Assembly (NCBI RefSeq): GCF_002556545.1
Contig: NZ_CP022685.1
Location: 6,178,001 to 6,242,000, forward strand
Direction of reading: 5' to 3'
DNA: 64,000 nucleotides
Source of the DNA: Streptomyces formicae
GTDB lineage: Bacteria; Actinomycetota; Actinomycetes; Streptomycetales; Streptomycetaceae
Part shown: piece by piece, positions 9,411 to 18,165 of the stretch
How the letters are laid out: the number at the start of each line of letters is the position of its first letter
Position numbering within the stretch: position 1 is the first letter of the stretch
Position numbers and translations under genes: made by a program
Notes under the pieces: model-generated
Database searches by the model: none
What the model was told of the DNA's origin: nothing
What the model saw: the letters and a program-made list of their open reading frames with translations, nothing else

Positions 9411-9552
9411 GGCCCGGACGGTCGGCACCCGGGCCGGACGACTCGGGTGCGCTGCCGGCAGGTCCTCGGACTTGCGGGTACGACAAAGACGTACACATAC
9501 ACCGTTGCGGGACAGTTCCGGACTTGCACCGGATTCCCCTGCGACGACAGCG
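9411..9552 (-). promoter_or_regulatory. cobalamin (B12) riboswitch controlling nrdAB
   Basis: Read on the minus strand, the leader holds the two most conserved cobalamin-aptamer elements: GGGGAATCCGGTGCAAGTCC at about 9520-9539, continuing ACTGTCCCGCAACGG, and the B12 box AAGTCCGAGGACCTGCC at 9457-9473. Closing stems can be drawn between CGCTG near 9548-9552 and CAGCG near 9450. Downstream, GGCCCGG...CCGGGCC (9411-9435) can fold as the expression-platform hairpin. This agrees with published B12 control of Streptomyces nrdABS. Confidence 0.88.
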
Positions 9553-9557
9553 AGCAC

Positions 9558-9608
9558 GAGCATACATCTTGTGCCGGGTTTCTGAAGCAGGCCCACATCT
9601 TGTGTCAC
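9558..9608 (-). promoter_or_regulatory. nrdAB promoter with tandem NrdR-type boxes
   Basis: Two copies of ACATCTTGTG (plus-strand reading, 9564-9573 and 9595-9604) lie 31 bp apart, three helical turns, the arrangement typical of paired NrdR boxes. On the minus strand a possible -10 TATGCT (9563-9558) and a weak -35 TTCAGA 16 bp upstream lie in the same region, so bound NrdR would occlude the promoter. Confidence 0.65.
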
Positions 9609-9617
9609 CGATGGGAG

Positions 9618-9651
9618 TTGCGTGTAATGCGGGGCGTATTACAATAGGGTC
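9618..9651 (+). promoter_or_regulatory. mazEF-like promoter with overlapping palindromic operator
   Basis: A -10 TACAAT (9640-9645) and a -35 TTGCGT (9618-9623, 16 bp apart) place transcription start at or next to the antitoxin ATG at 9652, so the mRNA may be leaderless. The inverted repeat TGTAAT-N9-ATTACA (9623-9643) covers the promoter and is a good candidate for autoregulation by the ribbon-helix-helix antitoxin. Confidence 0.55.
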
Positions 9652-9891
9652 ATGACGCCGAAGACCATCAGTTTCCGCCCGGACGCCGAGACGCATCGCG
9701 AGCTGGAGAAGCTGGCCGAGGCGCGCGACATCACGGCGTCCGACGCCATAAGGCTCGCCATTCACGAGGCGTACGTGCGGGAGCAGTACCGACGGGCCGC
9801 CGCGGAGCTCGACGGCTGGCGCAACGACCCCGCGTACCAGGCGGAGATCGCCGAAGTCCGGGAAGAGATGAACGAACTCCGTGCGTGGTGA
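9652..9891 (+). CDS. ribbon-helix-helix antitoxin, MazE-like
   Basis: A 79-residue protein. The N-terminus (TPKTISFRPDAETHRELEKLA) has the beta-strand plus two helices of a ribbon-helix-helix DNA-binding antitoxin; the acidic C-terminal half (EIAEVREEMNELRAW) would wrap the toxin. It overlaps the downstream toxin start by 11 bases, as typical for type II toxin-antitoxin pairs. There is no convincing ribosome-binding site, but the promoter geometry suggests leaderless translation from the ATG at 9652. It is divergent from nrdAB, with a shared regulatory region. Confidence 0.8.
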   Translation: MTPKTISFRPDAETHRELEKLAEARDITASDAIRLAIHEAYVREQYRRAAAELDGWRNDPAYQAEIAEVREEMNELRAW

Positions 9892-10195
9892 CCTCTACCG
9901 GCTGCGCTCCCGCAAGGGTGCGGTGGGGCACGAGCAGCGCGGTGCCCGGTACGCCGTCGTGCTGCAGACCGAAGCGCTCAACACGTCCACGCTGATCGTC
10001 GCGCCGACGTCGACCAGCGCGGCTCCGGGCTTGCTGCACCCCAAGCTGGACATGGAGGGCACCGCGACCGTGGTGCTCGTCGAGCAGATGACCGCAGTGG
10101 ACCCGGAGCGCCTCGGTGACTTCGCCGGGCGGGTCGAGCCGGACGAGTGGAGCGACATCGAGCGTGCCGTGAAGCTGGTGCTCGGGCTTCTCTGA
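9881..10195 (+). CDS. type II toxin, MazF/PemK-family endoribonuclease
   Basis: A 104-residue protein with the MazF/PemK opening RGDLYRL followed by the HEQRGARYAVVLQ strand, then LIVAPTSTSA and VLVEQMTAVD, which match the conserved strand and the basic/active-site segments of the family. It should cleave mRNA when free of antitoxin. The GTG start at 9881 overlaps the antitoxin gene, and both share one transcript that ends at a perfect hairpin at 10208-10238. The family call rests on the pair architecture as well as the motifs. Confidence 0.82.
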   Translation: MRGDLYRLRSRKGAVGHEQRGARYAVVLQTEALNTSTLIVAPTSTSAAPGLLHPKLDMEGTATVVLVEQMTAVDPERLGDFAGRVEPDEWSDIERAVKLVLGLL

Positions 10196-10207
10196 CGCGG
10201 GTACGAC

Positions 10208-10238
10208 GACGGGCCGCCGGACACTCCGGCGGCCCGTC
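10208..10238. terminator. bidirectional hairpin between the toxin gene and mctP
   Basis: A perfect 14-bp stem (GACGGGCCGCCGGA / TCCGGCGGCCCGTC) with a 3-base loop in the gap between convergent genes. Confidence 0.85.
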
Positions 10239-10258
10239 ACGCGTACGCGGCGGAAGAC

Positions 10259-11884
10259 TCAGTGGCCCGCGCCCGCCGTCGCCTTCGGCAGCTCCGTGGC
10301 GACGCCGGGGTCACCGGCGTCCGCCGTGTAGTCCCCGGGCGCGGTCTCGTCGATGCCGTCGGGGGCCTTCAGCGCTTTCAGGACGAAGGTGAGGACCACG
10401 GTCACGATCACGTTCAGGACGAACGCGGTGAGGCCGATGTAGCCGATCTCGCCGATGCCCGGGATCGTGTCGGACGAGCCGCCGAAGTGCTTCTGCGTCG
10501 GCGAGGCGACGCCGTACGCCGCGAGCGTGCCGTAGACCATGCCGACCGCCCAGCCCGCGAGCAGCGCCCAGCGGTGGAACCAGCGGGTGAACAGGCCGCC
10601 GACCAGCGCGGGCATCGTCTGCAGGATCCAGATGCCGCCGAGCAGCTGGAAGTTGATCGCGACGGTCTTGTCCATGGTCAGGACGAAGACCAGCGCGCCC
10701 ACCTTCACCAGGAGCGAGACCAGCTTGGAGATCTTGGTCTCCTGCTCGGGCGTCGCGTCGGGCTTGAGGAAGTCCTTGTAGATGTTCCTGGTGAAGAGGT
10801 TCGCCGCCGCGATGGACATGATGGCGGCGGGGACGAGCGCGCCGATGCCGATCGCGGCGAAGGCGACGCCGGTGAACCAGTCGGGGAACATGTCCTCGAA
10901 GAGCTGCGGGATCGCGAGCTGTCCGTTGTCGACCTTGATCCCGGCCGCGATCGCCATGAAGCCGAGGAGCGCGAGCAGCCCCAGCATCAGCGAGTACAGC
11001 GGCAGGATCGTGGTGTTGCGGCGGATCACGTCGCGGCTCTTGGAGGAGAGCGTCGCCGTGATCGAGTGCGGATACATGAACAGCGCGAGGGCCGAGCCGA
11101 GCGCCAGCGTCGCGTAGGTCCACTGGCCCGCCTCGGGCGGTGCGAGCGCGCCGCGCGGCTTGTCGGTCGCCGGGTTGGTCTGCTCGAAGGCGTGACCGGC
11201 CTTGGCGAAGATGTCGTCGAAGCCGCCGAGCTTGATCGGGATGTAGATGATGGCGACGACGATGACGAGGTAGATCAGGCCGTCCTTCACGAACGCGATC
11301 AGCGCGGGGGCGCGCAGACCCGAGGAGTACGTGTAGGCGGCGAGCACCGCGAAGGCGATGAGCAGCGGCAGGTCCTTGACGAACCAGTTGGTGTCCGGGC
11401 CGCCGCCGACGCCCATCACGTCGAGCACGGCCTGGATGCCGACCAGTTGCAGCGCGATGTACGGCATCGTGGCGAGGATGCCGGTGACCGCGACGGCCAG
11501 CGAGAGCCCCTTGGAGCCGAACCGGCCGCGGACGAAGTCCGACGTGGTCACGTACCCGTGCTTGTGCGAGACCGACCACAGGCGCGGCAGGAAGGTGAAG
11601 ATCAGCGGGTAGACGAGGATCGTGTACGGGACGGCGAAGAAGCCGGCCGCGCCCGCCGCGTAGATCGCCGCGGGGACGGCCACGAAGGTGTACGCCGTGT
11701 ACAGGTCGCCGCCGAGCAGGAACCAGGTGACCCAGGTGCCGAACGACCGTCCGCCCAGGCCCCATTCGTCCAGGCTCTCGGTCTCGGCCTTGCGCCAGCG
11801 GGCGGCGAGGAAGCCCATCACCGTGACGGCGACGAAGAAGAAGATGAACACGGCGAGCGCGACGCCGTTGACTCCGTCGTTCAT
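10259..11884 (-). CDS. mctP: monocarboxylate uptake permease, sodium:solute symporter family
   Basis: A 541-residue membrane protein with about 13 hydrophobic helices and the SSS-family pattern (GGRSFGTWVTWFLLGGDLYTA, then TSDFVRGRFGSKG). It resembles MctP, which takes up acetate, lactate or pyruvate; the exact substrate is not readable. Its ATG overlaps the stop of the DUF3311 gene by 4 bases, the usual two-gene arrangement in which the small membrane protein is an accessory subunit. The neighbouring cstA/ybdD pair also handles pyruvate, so this block looks like a monocarboxylate scavenging module. Confidence 0.88.
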   Translation of the reverse strand: MNDGVNGVALAVFIFFFVAVTVMGFLAARWRKAETESLDEWGLGGRSFGTWVTWFLLGGDLYTAYTFVAVPAAIYAAGAAGFFAVPYTILVYPLIFTFLPRLWSVSHKHGYVTTSDFVRGRFGSKGLSLAVAVTGILATMPYIALQLVGIQAVLDVMGVGGGPDTNWFVKDLPLLIAFAVLAAYTYSSGLRAPALIAFVKDGLIYLVIVVAIIYIPIKLGGFDDIFAKAGHAFEQTNPATDKPRGALAPPEAGQWTYATLALGSALALFMYPHSITATLSSKSRDVIRRNTTILPLYSLMLGLLALLGFMAIAAGIKVDNGQLAIPQLFEDMFPDWFTGVAFAAIGIGALVPAAIMSIAAANLFTRNIYKDFLKPDATPEQETKISKLVSLLVKVGALVFVLTMDKTVAINFQLLGGIWILQTMPALVGGLFTRWFHRWALLAGWAVGMVYGTLAAYGVASPTQKHFGGSSDTIPGIGEIGYIGLTAFVLNVIVTVVLTFVLKALKAPDGIDETAPGDYTADAGDPGVATELPKATAGAGH

Positions 11885-12135
11885 GACCGCCCGCCTTCCT
11901 TGCGGGCGCGCTGGTCACGCTGCCACAGCTTGTACGCGATCATCGTCAGGACCGTGGAGATGAGCACCCACAGCATCTGGTACCAGTAGAAGAACGGGAT
12001 GCCGATGAAGGTCGGTTCGACCTTGGCGTAGGAACTGACCCAGAGCATCGCCACGAACGGCGCGACGAGGCAGAGGGCGATGACCACGCGGACCGGCGTG
12101 ACCACCGGTCTGCTCACTTCAGGCGCATCTGACAT
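11881..12135 (-). CDS. DUF3311 small membrane protein, MctP partner
   Basis: An 84-residue protein with two predicted membrane helices (VRVVIALCLVAPFVAMLWV and FFYWYQMLWVLISTVLTMIAY). It belongs to DUF3311, small proteins encoded directly before SSS-family monocarboxylate permeases. The 4-base overlap with mctP (ATGA) indicates coupled translation. Its presumed job is to assist or stabilise the permease; that is inference from context. Confidence 0.85.
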   Translation of the reverse strand: MSDAPEVSRPVVTPVRVVIALCLVAPFVAMLWVSSYAKVEPTFIGIPFFYWYQMLWVLISTVLTMIAYKLWQRDQRARKEGGRS

Positions 12136-12256
12136 GTCACGGCTCCGCTCCCTCGCTCATCCCACGTTTGACGTGCGGGAAATCTAAGCGAGAGTCTTGA
12201 TCTACGGAACCCCCGTCCGGATAACGGACGGGTCACCAGTGCGTCAACGTGCCTGT

Positions 12257-12454
12257 TCAGCAGCAGCGGAAGCCTTGCCGGGGGTCCGACTCCTGGTTGT
12301 CTGTCCGCATACGCTCAAAAGCGCGGCGGCTGGGGACAGTTGCGGCCGGATGGTCCCTGCGGACATGAGCCACGTACCGTTCGTACGCCGACTCGTCGGT
12401 CAGCTCGCGGACGTACCACCGCATCCAGCGCGCGCCGCGCAGCAGCCACGTCAC
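12257..12454 (-). CDS. YbdD/YjiX family (DUF466) small protein
   Basis: A 65-residue soluble protein starting with a GTG that overlaps the cstA stop (GTGA). The sequence has the family core RWYVRELTDESAYERYVAHV with a HPAATVPSRRAFER tail. In enterobacteria the homologue is cotranscribed with a CstA-type pyruvate transporter and is needed for its activity; the same arrangement here supports that role. The C-terminal Cys-Cys is not conserved as far as I know. Confidence 0.85.
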   Translation of the reverse strand: MTWLLRGARWMRWYVRELTDESAYERYVAHVRRDHPAATVPSRRAFERMRTDNQESDPRQGFRCC

Positions 12455-14565
12455 GGAATCAGCTCCCGCTTCTCCTCGCGCGTCGCGATCAGGCCCGCGG
12501 GGGCCGTCAACTTCGACTCCACGTACGGCGCTTCGCTCAGCCGCGAGGAGGCGGGGTCGCGGACGTGCTTGACGCAGATCCGGGCCGCGTCGGCGATCAC
12601 GATGACGATGAGCAGGGCGAGGGCGGCCGAAAGGACGCCGTCCACCGTGGAGTTGGTGACCACGGTGTGCATGTCGTCCATGGTCTTGGCGGGCGGCAGG
12701 ACCTTCCCCGCGTCGATCGCGTCCTGGTAGTTGGAGCGCTGCTGGAAGAAGCCGACGCGCGGATCGCTGGAGAACACCTTCTGCCAGCTCGCGGTGAGCG
12801 TGACCGTCGCGTCCCAGACCAGCGGAATCCCGGTGATCCAGGCCCACTTGAGGCGCCCGGACTTCACGAGCAGCGTCGTGCAGACGGCGAGCGCCACGGC
12901 CGCGAGCAGCTGGTTGGCGATGCCGAAGATCGGGAAGAGCTGGTTGATCCCGCCGAGCGGCTCGTGCACGCCGACCCAGAGGAAGTACCCCCACAGGCCG
13001 GTGACCGCGGCGCTGGTGAGGACGAGCCCGGGGCGCCAACTCACGTTCCTGAAGGGCTTGTAGACGTTGCCGAGCATGTCCTGGAGCATGAAGCGGCCCA
13101 CGCGCGTGCCCGCGTCGAGCGCGGTGAGGATGAACAGCGCCTCGAACATGATCGCGAAGTGGTACCAGAAGGCCCGCATCGAGCCGCCCGTGACCTTCGA
13201 GAAGATCTCGGAGACGCCGATCGCGAGGGTGGGCGCGCCGCCCGTGCGCGAGAGCAGCGAGGACTCCTCGACGTTCTTGGCGGCCTGCGCCAGATCGGCC
13301 GGTGAGATGGAGTACCCGAAGCCCGCGACGGCCTTCGACGCCTCCTGGACGGTGTCGCCGATGACGCCCGCGGGCGCGTTCATCGCGAAGTAGAGACCGG
13401 GGTCGATGATCGACGCGGCGACGAGCGCCATGATCGCGACGGCCGACTCCATCAGCATGGAGCCGTAGCCGATCATCCTGACCTGCGTCTCCTTCTGGAT
13501 CATCTTCGGCGTCGTACCCGAGGAGATCAGCGCGTGGAAGCCCGAGAGGGCGCCGCAGGCGATGGTGATGAAGACGAAGGGGAAGAGCGATCCGGCGAAG
13601 ACCGGGCCGTCGCCGCGCGAGGCGAAGTCGGTGACCGGGTCCATCTTCAGCGTCGGCAGGGCGATCACCACGCCGAGCGCGAGCAGCACGATGGTGCCGA
13701 TCTTCATGAACGTGGAGAGGTAGTCGCGCGGCGCGAGCAGCATCCACACCGGCAGGATCGAGGCGATGAAGCCGTACGCCACCAGCCAGATGACCAGCGT
13801 CGAGGGCGCGAGCGTGAACGTGTCGGCGAGCGAGGACTCGGCGACCCAGCGCCCGGAGACCAGCGCGAGCAGCAGCAGGGCGATGCCGATGAGGGAGACC
13901 TCACTGACCCGGCCCGGACGCAGTACGCGCAGGTAGAAGCCCATGAGCAGGGCGATCGGGATGGTCATCGCGATGGAGAAGGTGCCCCACGGCGACTGGG
14001 CGAGCGCGTTGACGATGACGAGCGCGAGCACCCCGAGCAGGATGATCATGATCGCGAAGGTGGCGAGCAGCGCCGCGGCCCCGCCGAACGGGCCGATCTC
14101 CTCGCGGGCCATCTGCCCGAGCGACTTGCCGTCGCGCCGGGTGGAGAAGAACAGCACGACCATGTCCTGCACGGCGCCCGCGAAGATCACGCCGACGATG
14201 ATCCAGATGGTGCCCGGCAGGTACCCCATCTGCGCGGCGAGCACGGGCCCCACAAGGGGGCCCGCGCCCGCGATCGCGGCGAAGTGGTGACCGAGGAGGA
14301 CCCGGCGGTCGGTCGGGTGGAAGTCGATGCCGTTGTCGAGCCGCTCGGCGGGCGTCGCCCGCGACTTGTCGACCTTGAGGACCTTGTACGCGATGAACTT
14401 GGAGTAGAAGCGGTACGCGATGGCGTACGTGCCGAGGGCCGCGGCCACCATCCAGGCGGCCGACACCTCCTCGTCGCGGGCGAGTGCCAGGACGGTCCAG
14501 CCCGCGGCGCCGATCAGCGCGACGAGGGACCAGATGACGATGGATCGAGGATTCGCTGTGCGCAC
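12451..14565 (-). CDS. cstA: CstA-family pyruvate/peptide transporter
   Basis: A 704-residue polytopic membrane protein with many helices and the family signature GIDFHPTDRRVLLGHHFAAIAG near the N-terminus, followed by GPLVGPVLAAQMGYLPGTIW. Such proteins import pyruvate (CstA, BtsT) and sometimes peptides during carbon starvation. I chose the GTG at 14565, preceded by GGGAGGACG at proper spacing, in preference to upstream in-frame codons. It overlaps the YbdD gene by 4 bases. In E. coli, cstA answers to cAMP-CRP; no comparable site is visible here. Confidence 0.92.
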   Translation of the reverse strand: MRTANPRSIVIWSLVALIGAAGWTVLALARDEEVSAAWMVAAALGTYAIAYRFYSKFIAYKVLKVDKSRATPAERLDNGIDFHPTDRRVLLGHHFAAIAGAGPLVGPVLAAQMGYLPGTIWIIVGVIFAGAVQDMVVLFFSTRRDGKSLGQMAREEIGPFGGAAALLATFAIMIILLGVLALVIVNALAQSPWGTFSIAMTIPIALLMGFYLRVLRPGRVSEVSLIGIALLLLALVSGRWVAESSLADTFTLAPSTLVIWLVAYGFIASILPVWMLLAPRDYLSTFMKIGTIVLLALGVVIALPTLKMDPVTDFASRGDGPVFAGSLFPFVFITIACGALSGFHALISSGTTPKMIQKETQVRMIGYGSMLMESAVAIMALVAASIIDPGLYFAMNAPAGVIGDTVQEASKAVAGFGYSISPADLAQAAKNVEESSLLSRTGGAPTLAIGVSEIFSKVTGGSMRAFWYHFAIMFEALFILTALDAGTRVGRFMLQDMLGNVYKPFRNVSWRPGLVLTSAAVTGLWGYFLWVGVHEPLGGINQLFPIFGIANQLLAAVALAVCTTLLVKSGRLKWAWITGIPLVWDATVTLTASWQKVFSSDPRVGFFQQRSNYQDAIDAGKVLPPAKTMDDMHTVVTNSTVDGVLSAALALLIVIVIADAARICVKHVRDPASSRLSEAPYVESKLTAPAGLIATREEKRELIP

Positions 14566-14684
14566 CGGGTCGTCCTCCCGTTCACCATGCGATGACGGGA
14601 GGACGGTAGAGCAGCGGCGTGATCCGCGCCAGACCCCGGACGGGGGTCGGTCGGGCGCCGGTCGGGTGTCGGCCGGTGGGCGGG

Positions 14685-15566
<882 letters not shown>

Positions 15567-15613
15567 TCAGGTGTCGGTCCGATAACGGACGCGACAGCCC
15601 TTCTTATACACCC

Positions 15614-15664
15614 TTGACACCCCTAAAGGTCTAGGCCAAGCTCCCCGTACTGGTCTACACCATT
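15614..15664 (+). promoter_or_regulatory. dasA promoter with two DasR operators (dre)
   Basis: ACTGGTCTACACCATT at 15649-15664 is a near-consensus dre (consensus ACTGGTCTAGACCACT). A second, weaker copy AAAGGTCTAGGCCAAG lies at 15625-15640, immediately after a TTGACA at 15614-15619. Their position between dasR and dasA matches the known DasR control of dasABC. Confidence 0.85.
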
Positions 15665-15753
15665 AAAGACCAGGTTCCAGTCCCACGGGCAGATCTCGGT
15701 CCATTTGGTCGCTGCGGGTGGGGGGTTGACTGGCATCCCTTGAGGAGGGTGAC

Positions 15754-17028
15754 GTGAAGCGCAAGCTCATAGCGGCCATCGGTGTCGCGGGCATGTTGGT
15801 GTCGGTCGCGGCCTGCGGCGGTGACGACGGGGACAAGAAGTCCGGTGGAGCCGACGGCTACAAGGGCGAGACGCTGACGCTCTGGGCGATGGACGGCTCG
15901 ACGCCGGACCAGTGGCAGAAGGACGTCACGGCGGCCTTCGAGAAGAAGACCGGCGCCAAGCTGAAGTTCGAAGTCCAGCAGTGGAACGGCATCCAGCAGA
16001 AGCTGACCACCGCCCTCTCCGAGGAGAACCCTCCGGACGTCTTCGAGATCGGCAACACCCAGACCGCCGCGTACGCCAAGACGGGCGGCCTCGCCGAGCT
16101 CGACGACCTCAAGAAGTCGATCGGCGCCGACTGGACCGAGTCGATGAACAAGGCCTCGGTCATCGACGGCAAGCAGTACGCCGCCCCGTGGTTCGTCCTC
16201 AACCGCGTCGTGGTCTACAACAAGAAGATCTGGGCCGACGCCGGCATCAAGGAGCTTCCCAAGACCCGCGCCGAGTTCCTCAAGGACCTCAAGCAGATCG
16301 GCGCGAAGACCGACGCCGAGCCGATCTACCTGCCCGGCCAGAACTGGTACCACTTCGTCGGCCTGACCATCGGTGAGGGCGCCGAGCTGGTCAAGAAGGA
16401 CGGCGACAAGTACGTCTCCAACCTCGGTGACCCCAAGGTCGCCAAGGCCATGAAGACGTACAAGGAGTTCGCGGACCTCTCCAAGGCCCCCAAGAACAAG
16501 GACGAGGCCACCCCGCAGCAGGCCGAGGTCTTCGCCAAGGGCAAGACCGGCGCCTTCATCGGCATGAGCTGGGAAGCCCCCACCGCCATCAAGGCCAACC
16601 CGAAGATCGAGAAGGACATCGGCTTCTTCACGATCCCCGGCGCCACGGCCGACAAGCCCGAGGGCGTCTTCCTCGGCGGCTCCAACCTCGCCATCGCCGC
16701 GACCAGCAAGAAGCAGGACCTCGCCAAGGAGTTCCTGAAGATCGCGCTGTCCGACAAGTTCGAGGGTCAGTTCGCCAAGGAAGGCGGCACGATCCCGAAC
16801 AAGAAGGCGCTGGAGTCCAACCTCAAGGGCAACCCGGCCGCCGAGGCCGCGGCCCCCGCCACCTCCGGCGGCGGCACCACCCCGCTGATCCCGGAGTGGG
16901 GCGCGGTCGAGAACCCGCCGAACCCGATCAAGAACTACATGACCGCGGTGCTCAACGGTAAGTCGCCTGCCGCCGCCGCCAAGCAGGTCGAGGGCGAGCT
17001 CAACAAGCGCCTGGCGCAGAAGCAGTAA
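15754..17028 (+). CDS. dasA: N,N'-diacetylchitobiose ABC transporter, solute-binding lipoprotein DasA
   Basis: A 424-residue family 1 solute-binding protein. The signal peptide (MKRKLIAAIG..) ends in a lipobox VAAC with lipidated Cys21, so it is anchored on the outer face of the membrane. It captures chitobiose from chitin breakdown and hands it to DasBC. The GTG at 15754 has GAGGAGGG 7 bases upstream. It is the first gene of dasABCD, behind two dre operators. A long hairpin follows its stop and may keep dasA mRNA more abundant than the permease mRNA. Confidence 0.94.
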   Translation: MKRKLIAAIGVAGMLVSVAACGGDDGDKKSGGADGYKGETLTLWAMDGSTPDQWQKDVTAAFEKKTGAKLKFEVQQWNGIQQKLTTALSEENPPDVFEIGNTQTAAYAKTGGLAELDDLKKSIGADWTESMNKASVIDGKQYAAPWFVLNRVVVYNKKIWADAGIKELPKTRAEFLKDLKQIGAKTDAEPIYLPGQNWYHFVGLTIGEGAELVKKDGDKYVSNLGDPKVAKAMKTYKEFADLSKAPKNKDEATPQQAEVFAKGKTGAFIGMSWEAPTAIKANPKIEKDIGFFTIPGATADKPEGVFLGGSNLAIAATSKKQDLAKEFLKIALSDKFEGQFAKEGGTIPNKKALESNLKGNPAAEAAAPATSGGGTTPLIPEWGAVENPPNPIKNYMTAVLNGKSPAAAAKQVEGELNKRLAQKQ

Positions 17029-17042
17029 CAACGCGTCCTCTT

Positions 17043-17081
17043 GCCGGGGGTGGCGGGTGACGTGACCCCGCCGCCCCCGGC
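17043..17081 (+). terminator. intercistronic stem-loop between dasA and dasB
   Basis: A long GC hairpin, GCCGGGGGTGGCGGGT against ACCCCGCCGCCCCCGGC, starts 15 bases after the dasA stop. Because the operon continues, it probably acts as a partial terminator or as a 3' stabiliser for dasA mRNA, a common device when a binding protein is needed in excess. Confidence 0.6.
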
Positions 17082-17175
17082 GTACCCATGAGTGCCGCGT
17101 GTTCCCCCGCCGCGCACTCCGCGTTCTCCGCGCTGATCACAGCGCCTCGCGTTGCCCACGAAAGAGATGGCGAGC

Positions 17176-18165
17176 ATGACCGTGCAGAAGACCGAACGGC
17201 CGCCCTCCGGCCCGACGGAGGTGCAGACATCGGACGGCGGGCCACGACCAGGGGGCCCGCGCAGATCCGCCGGACGTCTCACCGGCGTCACGCCCTATCT
17301 GCTTCTTGCCCCCGCGATCATCGTCACCCTGCTGCTGCTGGGCTGGCCGCTGGTCAACAACGGGATCCTGTCGTTCCAGAACCTCAACATGCGGCAGTTC
17401 ATCCTGCACTTGACCGAGTGGAACGGGTTCGACAACTACAAGGAGGTCCTCACCGGCGAGGACTTCTGGCGGGTCACCGGACGCTCGATCGCCTTCACCG
17501 CCGTCAACGTCGTGCTGATCATGGTCCTCGGCACGCTGGTGGGACTGCTCCTCGCGCGCCTCGGCCGGAAGATGCGCACGTTCCTCCTGGTCGGCCTCGT
17601 GCTCGCCTGGGCCATGCCCGTCGTCGCGGCGAGCACCGTCTACCAGTGGCTGTTCGCGCAGCGCTTCGGCGTCGTCAACTGGGTGCTCGCCAAGATCGGC
17701 TTCGAGTCGATGGCCGACCACGACTGGCTGGCCACGCAGTACTCGACCTTCTTCGTCGTCCTGCTGCTGATCGTCTGGATGTCCATCCCCTTCGTGGCGA
17801 TCAACCTGTACGCCGCCACGACCACCATTCCCAAGGAGCTGTACGAGGCCGCGTCGCTCGACGGCGCCGGTGCCTGGAAGCAGTTCACCCAGGTCACGAT
17901 GCCGTACCTGCGGCCCTTCCTCTACGCCACGACGTTCCTGGAGATCATCTGGGTCTTCAAGGCGTTCGTACAGGTCTTCACGATCAACGAGGGCGGACCC
18001 GACCGGCTCACCGAGATCCTGCCCGTCTACGCCTACATCGAGGGCATGGGCAACCAGCACTTCGGCATGGGTGCCGCGATCGCGCTGCTCACCATCATCA
18101 TCCTGCTGGCCATCACCTCGTTCTACCTGCGGATCGTGCTCAAGCAAGAGGAGGACGAGCTGTGA
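17176..18165 (+). CDS. dasB: chitobiose ABC transporter permease DasB
   Basis: A 329-residue MalF-like inner-membrane permease with six core helices and the EAA loop EAASLDGAGAWKQFTQVTMP that docks to the ATPase. No ATPase gene is present in this locus; in Streptomyces the shared MsiK protein, encoded elsewhere, energises this transporter. I chose the ATG at 17176; an ATG at 17167 and a TTG at 17152 are alternatives. It overlaps dasC by 4 bases. Confidence 0.92.
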   Translation: MTVQKTERPPSGPTEVQTSDGGPRPGGPRRSAGRLTGVTPYLLLAPAIIVTLLLLGWPLVNNGILSFQNLNMRQFILHLTEWNGFDNYKEVLTGEDFWRVTGRSIAFTAVNVVLIMVLGTLVGLLLARLGRKMRTFLLVGLVLAWAMPVVAASTVYQWLFAQRFGVVNWVLAKIGFESMADHDWLATQYSTFFVVLLLIVWMSIPFVAINLYAATTTIPKELYEAASLDGAGAWKQFTQVTMPYLRPFLYATTFLEIIWVFKAFVQVFTINEGGPDRLTEILPVYAYIEGMGNQHFGMGAAIALLTIIILLAITSFYLRIVLKQEEDEL

